From positions 6,262,001 to 6,326,000 of the forward strand of contig NZ_CP113264.1 in the NCBI RefSeq assembly GCF_026642255.1: a stretch of 64,000 nt of DNA. The letters run 5' to 3'. Both the position numbers and the translations under genes were made by a program. How positions within the stretch are numbered: the stretch's first letter is position 1; the number at the start of each line of letters is the position of its first letter. Shown here piece by piece: positions 1 through 8,833 of this stretch. This stretch comes from Streptomonospora nanhaiensis (GTDB taxonomy: Bacteria; Actinomycetota; Actinomycetes; Streptosporangiales; Streptosporangiaceae). The notes under the pieces are model-generated. The model was not told the DNA's origin. It searched no databases and saw only the letters and a list, made by a program, of their open reading frames with translations.

Positions 1-229
1 GCATATGTGGGCATTTGCGACACTTCACCCATGGACGTCGAAGAACTTCCCCTCCGCCGGACCACGGGCGATTACGCACCTGCACATCCGCGATCGTCTG
101 TCATTGGGCTCCGGGCAAACGTTCCCGCACCGGCAAGGTAAAAGCTGGCGACCGGGGCTTGTCCGGAACGTGTTCCTGATGCAGGGTCGCAGGTAAGTGC
201 CACACACCACAGCGCTGCCGGAGGTGCCT
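1..229. other. Upstream stretch without a supported gene
   Basis: No convincing coding frame is visible here. The only structured element noticed is a short inverted repeat, GGAAC-GT-GTTCC, at 165-176, about 55 bases before the first gene. It could be an operator or chance. The window begins inside this region, so an upstream gene cannot be judged. Confidence 0.4.
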
Positions 230-481
230 ATGTCGGTAACCCACTCGCCGGAGGTCCACGCCAAGCTCATCGAACGCATCCCGGTCGTCACCGGCCGGGG
301 ACTCCACGAGTGGTTCGCCGCCCTCGACAAGGGACCGGGACTGCTCCGCTGCCAGGACAGGTCCAACTGGCTCGCGGACGAGTACGAGCTCCCCCAGTGG
401 TACGCGCAGGCCATCGTGCTGGAGCACGACCGCCGCCGCAGGAACCGTTCGATCCCCGCACCGCGCGGCGAGAACGCCTGA
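230..481 (+). CDS. DUF4287-type small protein
   Basis: This encodes a soluble protein of 83 residues with no signal peptide or membrane segment. It begins MSVTHSPEVHAKLIERIPVV and carries the aromatic-rich stretch GLHEWFAALDKGPG followed by LADEYELPQWYAQAIVLEHD. This resembles the small DUF4287 domain found in many actinobacteria, whose function is unknown. The ATG at 230 is preferred over an in-frame start at 197 because GGAGGTG lies at 220-226 just before it, although the spacing of three bases is short. The C-terminus is a basic cluster (DRRRRNRS). The gene stands alone and converges on the BAX-inhibitor gene across a strong terminator. Confidence 0.7.
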   Translation: MSVTHSPEVHAKLIERIPVVTGRGLHEWFAALDKGPGLLRCQDRSNWLADEYELPQWYAQAIVLEHDRRRRNRSIPAPRGENA

Positions 482-521
482 CCACGGGTCCCGCGTCCGA
501 ACACCGCACGCGACACGACGA

Positions 522-558
522 AGGGGCCGCCACCCGGAACACCCGGGTGGCGGCCCCT
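522..558. terminator. Bidirectional terminator hairpin
   Basis: A perfect 16-bp inverted repeat (522-537 with 543-558, core GGGGCCGCCACCCGG) encloses a five-base loop. It sits between two convergent genes ending at 481 and 600, so it can serve both strands. There is no clear T-tract. Confidence 0.8.
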
Positions 559-599
559 CGCCACGCGACGAAAACCTGTCGGCCGCCGGCCGACGGTCG

Positions 600-1517
600 C
601 TACTCGGCGAAGATCGTCTTGATCATCCAGAGCAGGCGCAGGATCTCGATGTAGAGCCAGACCAGGGAGACGGTCAGGCCGAAGGCGAACTGCCAGGCGA
701 ACTTGTCGGGGATCCCGGCGTTCAGGCCCTCCTCGATGCCCCGGAACTCCAGGGCGAGGGTGCAGGCCGCGATGACGACGAACACGAGGCCGACGACCAG
801 GCCCAGCGGGCTGGGCTCGCGGATGCCGATGCCGCCGGAGATGAAGAAGCTGGCCACGAAGTTCACCAGCATGAGCGCGGCCGCGCCCAGGGTGGCGTAC
901 ATGACGACCTTCATGAAGCCGTCGGTCACCTTGATGATGCGGAACTTGTACAGCGCCAGCATCACGGCGAACACGACGACCGTGCCCAGGACCGCCTGGG
1001 TCACGAGGGCGCCGCCCGCGCCCGCGTCACCGGTCGTCGCCTCCAGGGACGAGGCCAGGAGCGCGGAGAGCCCGCCGACGAGCAGACCCTCCAGGGCCGC
1101 GTAGGCGAGGATCGCGACGGGGTTGGTGATCTGCTTGAAGGCGATGACCAGCCCGAGCACCAGGCCGCCGAGGGCGCCGACGATCATCAGGCCCATGGTG
1201 AGGCCCGGGGCGAAGGGGTCGAAGAGGAAGTAGTTGACGACGGCGAAGAGCGCGACGACACCGAGGGTCATCCCGGTGCGCACGACGACGTCGTCGATGG
1301 TCATCCGCTGGCCGCCGGCGCCCTGGACGGGACCGCCCGGGTACCCCTGCTGGGGGTAGCCCTGCTGGGGGTACTGCTGGCCGTAGCCCTGCTGCGGGTA
1401 CGGTTGTCCGTACCCCGGCTGACCGTAGCCCTGCTGACCGTACCCCTGGTGGGGGGCCCCGGCCGGGGCCTGCTGAAGTGCCCGCTTGAGGACGGGGTTG
1501 GAACTCCGCATCCGCAT
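600..1517 (-). CDS. BAX inhibitor-1/YccA family membrane protein
   Basis: This is a 305-residue integral membrane protein of the BI-1/YccA family (TMBIM superfamily; pH-sensitive calcium-leak channels in characterised members). Seven hydrophobic segments fill the C-terminal two thirds, and the family-typical last helix ends in IEILRLLWMIKTIFAE. The first ~70 residues are an unusual low-complexity tail of repeated GYGQ, GYGQP and YPQQ units, presumably cytoplasmic and disordered. The ATG at 1517 is chosen because GAAAGG lies about ten bases upstream; longer frames upstream have no family similarity. The gene appears monocistronic. A role in calcium or stress homeostasis is inferred from the family only. 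Confidence 0.88.
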   Translation of the reverse strand: MRMRSSNPVLKRALQQAPAGAPHQGYGQQGYGQPGYGQPYPQQGYGQQYPQQGYPQQGYPGGPVQGAGGQRMTIDDVVVRTGMTLGVVALFAVVNYFLFDPFAPGLTMGLMIVGALGGLVLGLVIAFKQITNPVAILAYAALEGLLVGGLSALLASSLEATTGDAGAGGALVTQAVLGTVVVFAVMLALYKFRIIKVTDGFMKVVMYATLGAAALMLVNFVASFFISGGIGIREPSPLGLVVGLVFVVIAACTLALEFRGIEEGLNAGIPDKFAWQFAFGLTVSLVWLYIEILRLLWMIKTIFAE

Positions 1518-1846
1518 GTCTAGTAATGGCCTTTCACGCGTGGATTGCTGCCCACAAGGTAACGTACGGGGCCGACACGGGGTTCCACAGGACAGGTCAC
1601 CGTTGGGAAACGGGGCGGGCCGCCGACGGCGGTGCCGCATCGCGCGGAAGAGGCCCCTCGCGGACCGGCCGCTGCGGGACCGCGGCCCCGGGCGCGGCCG
1701 TGCGGCACACCCGTCCGCAGGCCCCGCGTTCGATCGTCGGAGCCCCGGCAGCGCACGTGGTCGCCCCGGGGCCCGGGTCGCCCGGACAGCACCCGGGCCC
1801 GTGGCCGGGATGCCGTCCGGCCACGGGCCCGGGGTCGAACGCCGGG
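1518..1846. other. Intergenic region between the BI-1 and proline dehydrogenase genes
   Basis: This stretch holds the promoter side of the BI-1 gene and, at 1792-1833, the terminator of the proline catabolic genes. No gene is supported; long frames here are composition artefacts of GC-rich DNA. Confidence 0.5.
1792..1833 (-). terminator. Terminator of the proline dehydrogenase gene
   Basis: A perfect 17-bp inverted repeat (1792-1808 with 1817-1833, core CCCGGGCCCGTGGCC) has an eight-base loop and begins 14 bases beyond the stop codon at 1847. It is extremely stable and has no T-tract. Confidence 0.8.
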
Positions 1847-2773
1847 CTAGTTGCGGGTCACCAGCGAGCGTGCCAGGAAGAGCACGTTGGCCGGGCGCTC
1901 CGCCAGGCGCCGCATGTAGTAGCCGTACCACTCGGTGCCGTACGGCATGTAGACGCGCATCCTCTTGCCCTCGGCGGCGAGGCGAACCTGCTCGGCGTCG
2001 CGGATCCCGTAGAGCATCTGGTACTCGTAGTCGTCCGCCGAACGGCCGTTGGCCTCGGCCAGGGAGCCGGCGATGGCGACCATGCGCGGGTCGTGCGAGG
2101 CGACCATGGGGTAGCCGTCGCCCTCCATGAGGACGCGCAGCGCGCGCACGTACGCCTTGTCGACCTCGGCCTTGTCGCGGTACGCGACCGAGGCGGGCTC
2201 GTCGTAGGCGCCCTTGCACAGGCGCACGCGCGAACCGGCGCCGCTCAGGTCGCGGCAGTCCGCGACGGTGCGGCGCAGGTAGGCCTGGAGCACCGCGCCA
2301 GTGGACGGGAAGTCCTCGCGCAGCTCCCGCAGGATCCCCAGGGTGGAGTCGACCGTGGTGTGGTCCTCCATGTCGAAGGTGACCGTGGTGCCGATCGCCT
2401 TGGCCGCCTCGGCGATCTCGCGGGCGTTCTCCAGGGCGATCTTCTCGCCGTCCCTGTCGAGGAACTGGCCCACGGCCGAGAGCTTGACCGACACCTCGGC
2501 CCGGTCCCCGAGACCGGCCTCGCCGAGCGCGGCGAGCAGGTCCCGGTAGGCGGTCACCGTCGCCGCGGCCTGCGCGGCGTCGGCGGTGTCCTCCCCCAGG
2601 AAGTCCAGGGTGACGTAGCGGTCCCTGGTCAGGTCCTCGATCGCGGGGAGGGCCTCCTCCATGGTGGAGCCCGCCACGAACCTGTGGACCATGGCCCGGG
2701 TCATGGGGGTGCGCTCGACGACGGTGCGGACCTTCGCGGACCTGGCGGCGAGCAGAAGGGGCTTACGAAGCAT
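1847..2773 (-). CDS. Proline dehydrogenase (monofunctional)
   Basis: This 308-residue flavoenzyme oxidises L-proline to pyrroline-5-carboxylate and passes electrons to the quinone pool. It is the stand-alone beta/alpha-barrel form found in actinobacteria, not the large fused PutA. Conserved barrel motifs are visible: VTLDFLGED near residue 57, SVKLSA near 100, TFDMEDHTT near 135, and RVRLCKGAYDEPASVAY near 185 that lines the FAD site; the C-terminal part has YMPYGTEWYGYYMRRLAERP. It lies downstream of the P5C dehydrogenase gene on the same strand, separated by 146 bases that contain a hairpin, so it is probably partly attenuated. Together the two enzymes convert proline to glutamate. Confidence 0.92.
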   Translation of the reverse strand: MLRKPLLLAARSAKVRTVVERTPMTRAMVHRFVAGSTMEEALPAIEDLTRDRYVTLDFLGEDTADAAQAAATVTAYRDLLAALGEAGLGDRAEVSVKLSAVGQFLDRDGEKIALENAREIAEAAKAIGTTVTFDMEDHTTVDSTLGILRELREDFPSTGAVLQAYLRRTVADCRDLSGAGSRVRLCKGAYDEPASVAYRDKAEVDKAYVRALRVLMEGDGYPMVASHDPRMVAIAGSLAEANGRSADDYEYQMLYGIRDAEQVRLAAEGKRMRVYMPYGTEWYGYYMRRLAERPANVLFLARSLVTRN

Positions 2774-2879
2774 GGTGACCTCGAAGAAGACGTGCGCGGG
2801 CCTGTGGACCCGCGCGGACGGGGCAGCGGCCGGGGGGTGTCCCCGCGGTGCCGGTGGATTCCTCGGGGGGCTGGAGGGG

Positions 2880-2912
2880 TCCGCACCCCCTCAGGACGGG
2901 AGGGGGTGCGGA
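2880..2912 (-). terminator. Hairpin between the P5C dehydrogenase and proline dehydrogenase genes
   Basis: A perfect 13-bp inverted repeat (2880-2892 with 2900-2912, core CCGCACCCCCTC) with a seven-base loop starts eight bases after the upstream stop codon. It could be a full terminator or an attenuator that lowers expression of the downstream gene. It has no T-tract. Confidence 0.65.
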
Positions 2913-2919
2913 ACCGTGG

Positions 2920-4545
<1,626 letters not shown>

Positions 4546-4585
4546 GGGCACCTCCCCAGTTAAGAATGTCCCTGAAACGAGCAGG

Positions 4586-4601
4586 GTTGAGCTGACTCAA
4601 C
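4586..4601. promoter_or_regulatory. Inverted repeat in the pruA/pucR divergent region
   Basis: GTTGAG-CTGA-CTCAAC is a perfect six-base dyad with a four-base spacer, lying 41-56 bases upstream of the pruA start. Its position in the short divergent region makes it a candidate operator, most likely for the PucR protein encoded alongside. The binding protein is inferred. Confidence 0.5.
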
Positions 4602-4657
4602 GCTCTCAGAACAAGACCGTGCGAACCTTGTGGGGCAGGCCACTCTTTGCCCGCCTT

Positions 4658-4678
4658 ATTTGTTCACTGGGACAAAAT
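4658..4678. promoter_or_regulatory. Second inverted repeat in the divergent region
   Basis: TTTGT (4659-4663) and ACAAA (4672-4676) form a dyad with an eight-base spacer, ending 11 bases before the regulator start codon. This position suits repression of the regulator gene (autoregulation). The patch is notably AT-rich for this genome. Confidence 0.4.
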
Positions 4679-4687
4679 GGGACTCAT

Positions 4688-6511
4688 ATGAGCACTGACA
4701 CCCCACCACCGGGCCCCTTCCACCCCTCTGACGGCGAACCGCGCCGGACGGAAGTGCGGACGAGCGTCTTCGCAGGTCACTCCGCCCACGACGGGGAGGG
4801 TTCCACCGGGGTGCCCCTGCGCAGACTGCTGCTGGCCCTGGGCGACCCCGTCGCGGACGTCGCGGCCGCGCCGGGGGGTCTTGATGTCCAGGTGGACAAT
4901 GTCGTCATCCTCGATCCGGAGGACCGCGCGGAGGTCCGCGAGGGCGACCTGGTGCTGCTGATCGGCGCGCGCGGAGCGGCCGCGCGCCGGCTCGTCCGGA
5001 CGCTGGCCGAGCAGGGCGCCACGGCGGTCGCCGTCAAGACCGGCGGGCATCCCCAGGACGAGGCGCCGTCGTCGGGCGGCCGGGCGGGGCGGCCCAGGCC
5101 GGGCGCGACCGATGAGCTCCAGGCGCTGCGGAGCGAGGCCCGTGAGGCGGGGATCGCCCTGCTGGCGGTCCGCGCGGAGGTGCGGTGGGACCAGTTGCAG
5201 GCGGTCTGCCAGAGCATCGTGGACGACGCCCGGCTGACCGCCGTCGAGGACCTGGGCGAGTCCAGCGGCGACCTGTTCTCGATGGCGCAGACGATCGCCC
5301 AGCTGACCGGTGGCCTGGTGAGCATCGAGGACGCGGCCAGCCGGGTGCTGGCCTACTCCAGCGGCGCAGAGGTGGACGAGCTGCGGCGGCTGTCGGTGCT
5401 GGGCAGGCGCGGACCGGAGTCGTACCTGGCGCTGCTGCGCGAGTGGGGCGTGTTCGCCAAGCTGCGTGCCGGCGAGGAGGTGGTGCGTATCGAGGAGCAC
5501 CCCGACCTGGGCATCCGCCGCCGCCTGGCGGTGGGCATCCACGCCGGACGGCAGCCGCTCGGGGCGATCTGGGTGCAGGAGGGCGCGAGCCCGCTGGCGG
5601 AGAACGCCGAGGAGGCGCTGCTGGGGGCCGCCCGCACCACCGCGCTGCAGATGATCAGGCAGCGCAGCCAGGCCAGTGCGGGGCTGCGGCTCCGCGAGGA
5701 CCTCCTGTCGAGCCTGCTGGAGGGGAGGATCGACGCGGGGGCCCTGGCCGACACGGTGGAGGTGCACGCCGACCGCGGCGCGCTGGTGGTGGCGTTCTCG
5801 CTGCTGGAGGCTCCGGACGGAGCCGGCGAGGAGCGTCCCGACCGGCCCGCCCGCGAGCTGCGCCGGCGCCGGATGATCGACCTGGTGTCGGTGCACACCG
5901 CCGCGTACCGCCGCAGCGCCCTGGTGACGGAGCTGGGCGGCCGGGTGTACGTGCTGCTGCCGGACCTGGAGCGCGGCAGGGAGGGCTGGCGGGGGGTGGA
6001 GCAGTCGGTGCTGGCCCTCACGCGCAAGACGGTGGCGGCGGCGCGCGCGGCCCTGGGGGCGCGGGTGCAGGGGGCGGTGGGGTCGCTGATGGAGCGGCTG
6101 GCGGACGTGCCGGACTCGCGCGCCGAGGCCGACCGCGTGCTGGACGCGATGGGCCGCGACCTGGAGCGGCACCTGGACTGGGAGGTGGCGACCATCTCCG
6201 ACGTGCGCTCGCGGGTGCTGATCGGCGAGACGCTGGCCCGGTTGCGGGAGGATCCGTCCCTGCGCGACCCGAGGGTGAGCCGGTTGATCGAGTACGACCG
6301 TGCGGGCGGCGCCGACCTGGTGCACTCGCTGCTGGCCTACCTGGAGGCGTTCGGTGACGCGCGGGCGGCGGCGGAGCGGCTGCACATCCACCCCAACACC
6401 CTGAGGTACCGGGTGCGCAGGGCCGCCTCGGTGAGCGGGATCGACCTGGGCGACCCGGGAGAACGGCTGTTCACGCAGCTGCAGCTCCTCATGGAGCAGC
6501 AGGCCCCGTAG
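4688..6511 (+). CDS. PucR family transcriptional regulator (probable proline catabolism regulator)
   Basis: This 607-residue regulator has the PucR layout: an N-terminal PucR-type sensor domain (about residues 35-180, beginning VPLRRLLLALGDPVADV), a central GGDEF-like/CdaR-type region and a C-terminal PucR helix-turn-helix with the hallmark stretch RLHIHPNTLRYRVRRAAS near residue 570. A proline- and charge-rich ~30-residue leader precedes the sensor domain; ATG 4688 has GGGA five bases upstream, but a later start near the sensor domain cannot be excluded. The gene is divergent from pruA. PucR-type activators next to proline catabolic genes are known in other actinobacteria, so proline- or P5C-dependent activation of pruA is the likely job. 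The ligand is not shown by the sequence. Confidence 0.85.
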   Translation: MSTDTPPPGPFHPSDGEPRRTEVRTSVFAGHSAHDGEGSTGVPLRRLLLALGDPVADVAAAPGGLDVQVDNVVILDPEDRAEVREGDLVLLIGARGAAARRLVRTLAEQGATAVAVKTGGHPQDEAPSSGGRAGRPRPGATDELQALRSEAREAGIALLAVRAEVRWDQLQAVCQSIVDDARLTAVEDLGESSGDLFSMAQTIAQLTGGLVSIEDAASRVLAYSSGAEVDELRRLSVLGRRGPESYLALLREWGVFAKLRAGEEVVRIEEHPDLGIRRRLAVGIHAGRQPLGAIWVQEGASPLAENAEEALLGAARTTALQMIRQRSQASAGLRLREDLLSSLLEGRIDAGALADTVEVHADRGALVVAFSLLEAPDGAGEERPDRPARELRRRRMIDLVSVHTAAYRRSALVTELGGRVYVLLPDLERGREGWRGVEQSVLALTRKTVAAARAALGARVQGAVGSLMERLADVPDSRAEADRVLDAMGRDLERHLDWEVATISDVRSRVLIGETLARLREDPSLRDPRVSRLIEYDRAGGADLVHSLLAYLEAFGDARAAAERLHIHPNTLRYRVRRAASVSGIDLGDPGERLFTQLQLLMEQQAP

Positions 6512-6541
6512 CCCCACGCCCGCCCGGGGGTGGCCGGTGCA

Positions 6542-6706
6542 AGCCGACCCCGCCCCTGGGGGTTGTGCGTGAGGGCGCCGCCGGGGTGCTGCAGGACGAG
6601 TCAAGCCGCGAGCGAGGAACGAGCGACAGGCGCAGACGAGGACGAAGCACACCGGCCTCAAGGCGCCCGAACACGGGGCAAAGCGAAGCGGAGCCCCAAA
6701 ACAGCA
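6542..6706. repeat. 165-bp direct repeat, copy 1
   Basis: This 165-bp segment is repeated identically at 6721-6885, with a 14-bp spacer (period 179). It contains strings such as GCGAGCGAGGAACGAGCGA and GGGGCAAAGCGAAGCGGAGCC, and no convincing gene. Read on the minus strand, the segment GGGGCTCCGCTTCGCTTTGCCCC can fold into a small stem with GGGGC/GCCCC arms. Confidence 0.95.
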
Positions 6707-6720
6707 GGGTTGTCCCTGAG

Positions 6721-6885
6721 AGCCGACCCCGCCCCTGGGGGTTGTGCGTGAGGGCGCCGCCGGGGTGCTGCAGGACGAGTCAAGCCGCGAGCGAGGAACG
6801 AGCGACAGGCGCAGACGAGGACGAAGCACACCGGCCTCAAGGCGCCCGAACACGGGGCAAAGCGAAGCGGAGCCCCAAAACAGCA
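6721..6885. repeat. 165-bp direct repeat, copy 2
   Basis: This is the second identical copy of the 6542-6706 unit. It ends 19 bases before the encoded CCA of the tRNA gene, so on the minus strand the two copies lie directly downstream of the tRNA. Complete identity suggests recent duplication or gene conversion. Confidence 0.95.
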
Positions 6886-6904
6886 AGAGCCCCAAAAGCA
6901 ACAC

Positions 6905-6981
6905 TGGTACCCCCGGTCGGACTCGAACCGACACTTGTGACCCTTTTAGGGGGCCTGCCTCTTCCATTGGGCTACGAGGGC
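6905..6981 (-). tRNA. tRNA with atypical anticodon loop (candidate anticodon UAA)
   Basis: A full cloverleaf is visible on the minus strand: acceptor stem GCCCTCG/CGGGGGT with G-T pairs, a short D stem, a five-pair anticodon stem (GGCCC/GGGTC), a perfect T stem (GTCGG/CCGAC) with loop TTCGAGT, discriminator A (6908) and an encoded CCA (6905-6907). The seven-base anticodon loop reads CCTAAAA, which puts C instead of the near-universal U at position 33 and UAA at 34-36 (6946-6948). UAA would decode the leucine codon UUA, yet the variable loop is only about six bases, unlike a tRNA-Leu. The amino acid identity is therefore undetermined. A TATGAT -10-like hexamer lies six bases upstream, so the gene is probably transcribed. 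Confidence 0.8.
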
Positions 6982-6987
6982 GAACCC

Positions 6988-6993
6988 ATCATA
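6988..6993 (-). promoter_or_regulatory. -10 element of the tRNA gene
   Basis: TATGAT on the minus strand lies six bases before the first base of the tRNA, matching five of six positions of the TATAAT consensus. The -35 region at 17-base spacing (AAGTGG) is poor. Confidence 0.5.
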
Positions 6994-7042
6994 CCGGCCG
7001 GGTCGATTGCCCACTTTGCTTTGGCTTGGCCGGTTATGGTCA

Positions 7043-7080
7043 CGAAAAGACCGGCTCCCCTGGGGAAACCGGTCGTTTCG
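7043..7080 (-). terminator. Terminator of ndh
   Basis: A dyad CGAAAAGACCGG / CCGGTCGTTTCG (one mismatch) follows the ndh stop. Read on the minus strand, the stem GACCGG/CCGGTC is followed by TTTT, the classical intrinsic terminator arrangement. Confidence 0.7.
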
Positions 7081-7128
7081 TGTGTTCGGGCTGGGCCGCG
7101 CGGGCGGGAGTCGCGCGACCGGGCCGGA

Positions 7129-8505
7129 TCAGCTGACCCGGCGGAGTCGGCCGTCCTCGATCTGCGGCCGGCTGGCCTCCTCGAAGGCCTGGCGGGGCTC
7201 GGCCATCTCCGGGAGCGCGGCGAAGTCGCGGCGCAGGAAGAGGGCGAGCGTCCAGTCCGACAGCACGCGCATCTTGCGGTTGAAGGTCGGGACCGCGAAC
7301 AGGTGGTAGGCCCGGTGGGCGTACCAGGCGAGGCGGCCGTTCAGCTTGATCACGCCGAACAGCTGGGCGGCGCCCTTGTGCAGGCCCAGTCCGGCGACCG
7401 CGCCGAGGTTCTTGTGCTTGTAGGCCTTGAGCTCGGTGTTGCGCAGCGAGGCGATCACGTTGTCGGCGAGCACCGGCGCCTGGCGGACCGCGTTCTGGGC
7501 GTTGGGCGGGTAGTAGCCGCCGTTCCCGTCGGGGACCTGGGCGTTGTCGCCGCCGGCGAAGGCGTTCTCCACGCCGTTGACGGTGAGGAACTCGCTCGTG
7601 TCCACGTGGCCCTTGGGCCCGAGGGGCAGGTCGCTGGCGGCGACGACCGGGCTGGGCTTGACGCCCGCGGTCCACACGAGGGTGCCCGCGTCGAACTCGG
7701 TGCCGTCGCTGAGCTTGATGTGCTGGTCGGCCGCCGACTCCAGGAAGGTCTTGAGCCGGACGTCGATGCCGCGGCGGCGCAGCTGGTTGAGGGCCTTGTT
7801 CCCGACCTCGGGGCCGACCTCGGGCAGGATCTTGTCGGCCGCCTCGATGAGGTAGAACCGCACGTCGTCGAGGTCGATCGACTGGTGGAGGCGGACCGCG
7901 TCGCGGACCATGTCCTCCAGCTCGGCGATGGCCTCGGCGCCGGCGAACCCGCCGCCGACGAAGACGAAGTTGAGCGCCTTGCGCCGGGTGGCCTCGTCGT
8001 CGGTGGAGTCGGCGATGGTGAGCTGGTTGAGGACGTGGTTGCGGAGGTAGGCGGCCTCCTCCACGGTCTTGATCCCGATGCCCCACTCGGCCAGGCCGGG
8101 GATGGGCAGGGTGCGCGAGACGGCGCCCGCGGCCATCACGAGGTGGTCGTAGGCGATGGTCTCGGGCTCGCCGACGTTGGGCTCGTAGCGGACCTGGCGG
8201 TCGGCGTGGTCGATGCGCACGACGCGCCCGCCCAGGACGCGGACCCGGTCGAAGACCTTGCGCAGCGGGACGACGACGTGGCGCGGCGAGATGTTGCCGG
8301 ACGCGGTCTCGGGCAGGAAGGGCTGGTAGGTCATGTAGGAGTTGGGGTCGATGACGGTGATCCGCGCCTCGCCCGCCCCGAGCTTCTTCTCCAGCCGCCT
8401 CGCGGTGTACATCCCGAGGTAACCGCCGCCGACGATGAGGATGTGCGGGATCTCCGCTTCGTCCCCTCCGCCGTGTACCAGCCGGTAGTTCCTGCTCTCG
8501 GTCAT
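7129..8505 (-). CDS. ndh: Type II NADH:quinone oxidoreductase (NDH-2)
   Basis: This 458-residue peripheral membrane flavoenzyme transfers electrons from NADH to menaquinone without pumping protons. The FAD-binding Rossmann motif HILIVGGGYLGMYTARRLEK is at residues 21-40, the NAD-binding motif VFVGGGFAGAEAIAEL near residue 176, and the second FAD motif NAFAGGDNAQVPD near residue 315, all in family-typical order. The C-terminus has the amphipathic segment TLALFLRRDF expected for membrane attachment. The upstream region carries two Rex-type operators (8640-8657 and 8745-8762), implying redox (NADH/NAD) control, as known for ndh in Streptomyces. The gene is transcribed alone and ends in a hairpin at 7043-7080. 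Confidence 0.93.
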   Translation of the reverse strand: MTESRNYRLVHGGGDEAEIPHILIVGGGYLGMYTARRLEKKLGAGEARITVIDPNSYMTYQPFLPETASGNISPRHVVVPLRKVFDRVRVLGGRVVRIDHADRQVRYEPNVGEPETIAYDHLVMAAGAVSRTLPIPGLAEWGIGIKTVEEAAYLRNHVLNQLTIADSTDDEATRRKALNFVFVGGGFAGAEAIAELEDMVRDAVRLHQSIDLDDVRFYLIEAADKILPEVGPEVGNKALNQLRRRGIDVRLKTFLESAADQHIKLSDGTEFDAGTLVWTAGVKPSPVVAASDLPLGPKGHVDTSEFLTVNGVENAFAGGDNAQVPDGNGGYYPPNAQNAVRQAPVLADNVIASLRNTELKAYKHKNLGAVAGLGLHKGAAQLFGVIKLNGRLAWYAHRAYHLFAVPTFNRKMRVLSDWTLALFLRRDFAALPEMAEPRQAFEEASRPQIEDGRLRRVS

Positions 8506-8639
8506 CGCATATCCGCCCTAAAGGTTTCTGTCGCGCCCGTCCGGGGCCGCGAAGGTCTCGCGGTCTCCGGTCGCCCGCTCTCGCGTTCCAGCGGGGCACC
8601 ACCCCGTCGTGGTGGGTACCCGTACTTTTCGGGTGGTGC

Positions 8640-8657
8640 TTGTGCATTCTTTCACAA
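8640..8657. promoter_or_regulatory. Rex-type operator 1
   Basis: TTGTGCATTCTTTCACAA is an 18-bp imperfect palindrome fitting the Rex operator pattern (TTGTGAA-N4-TTCACAA) at all but one or two positions. It lies about 135 bases upstream of the ndh start. Rex releases DNA when NADH rises. Confidence 0.75.
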
Positions 8658-8672
8658 GCACCTACCGACAGA

Positions 8673-8735
8673 GAAGGTTCACATCTGATCACCTTCCGAC
8701 CACTTGCCCACCTGCATGCCTTGCGTTTATGCAGG
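8673..8735. promoter_or_regulatory. Two further inverted repeats between the Rex sites
   Basis: GAAGGT (8673-8678) pairs with ACCTTC (8691-8696), and CCTGCAT (8711-8717) pairs with ATGCAGG (8729-8735). Both lie between the two Rex-type sites in the ndh control region. They could be operators for another regulator or RNA stem-loops in a long leader. Confidence 0.35.
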
Positions 8736-8744
8736 TCAGAGTGG

Positions 8745-8762
8745 TTGTGAAAGCATTCACAA
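8745..8762. promoter_or_regulatory. Rex-type operator 2 (perfect consensus)
   Basis: TTGTGAA-AGCA-TTCACAA is a perfect match to the Rex operator with seven-base arms. It lies about 240 bases upstream of the ndh start and 72 bases from the stop of the ppx gene. Since ppx is transcribed toward it, ndh is the only plausible target. Confidence 0.85.
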
Positions 8763-8833
8763 GGGTCTTCCGCAGTGATGCGTCTCACCCGGGGGACCCT
8801 GTTCGGGGGTCCCGAAAGGCCCTTGCGGAACGC

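Noticed and set aside
6542..6885. Insertion sequence or transposon remnant
   Set aside because: No transposase frame or terminal inverted repeats are present; only a tandem duplication can be supported.
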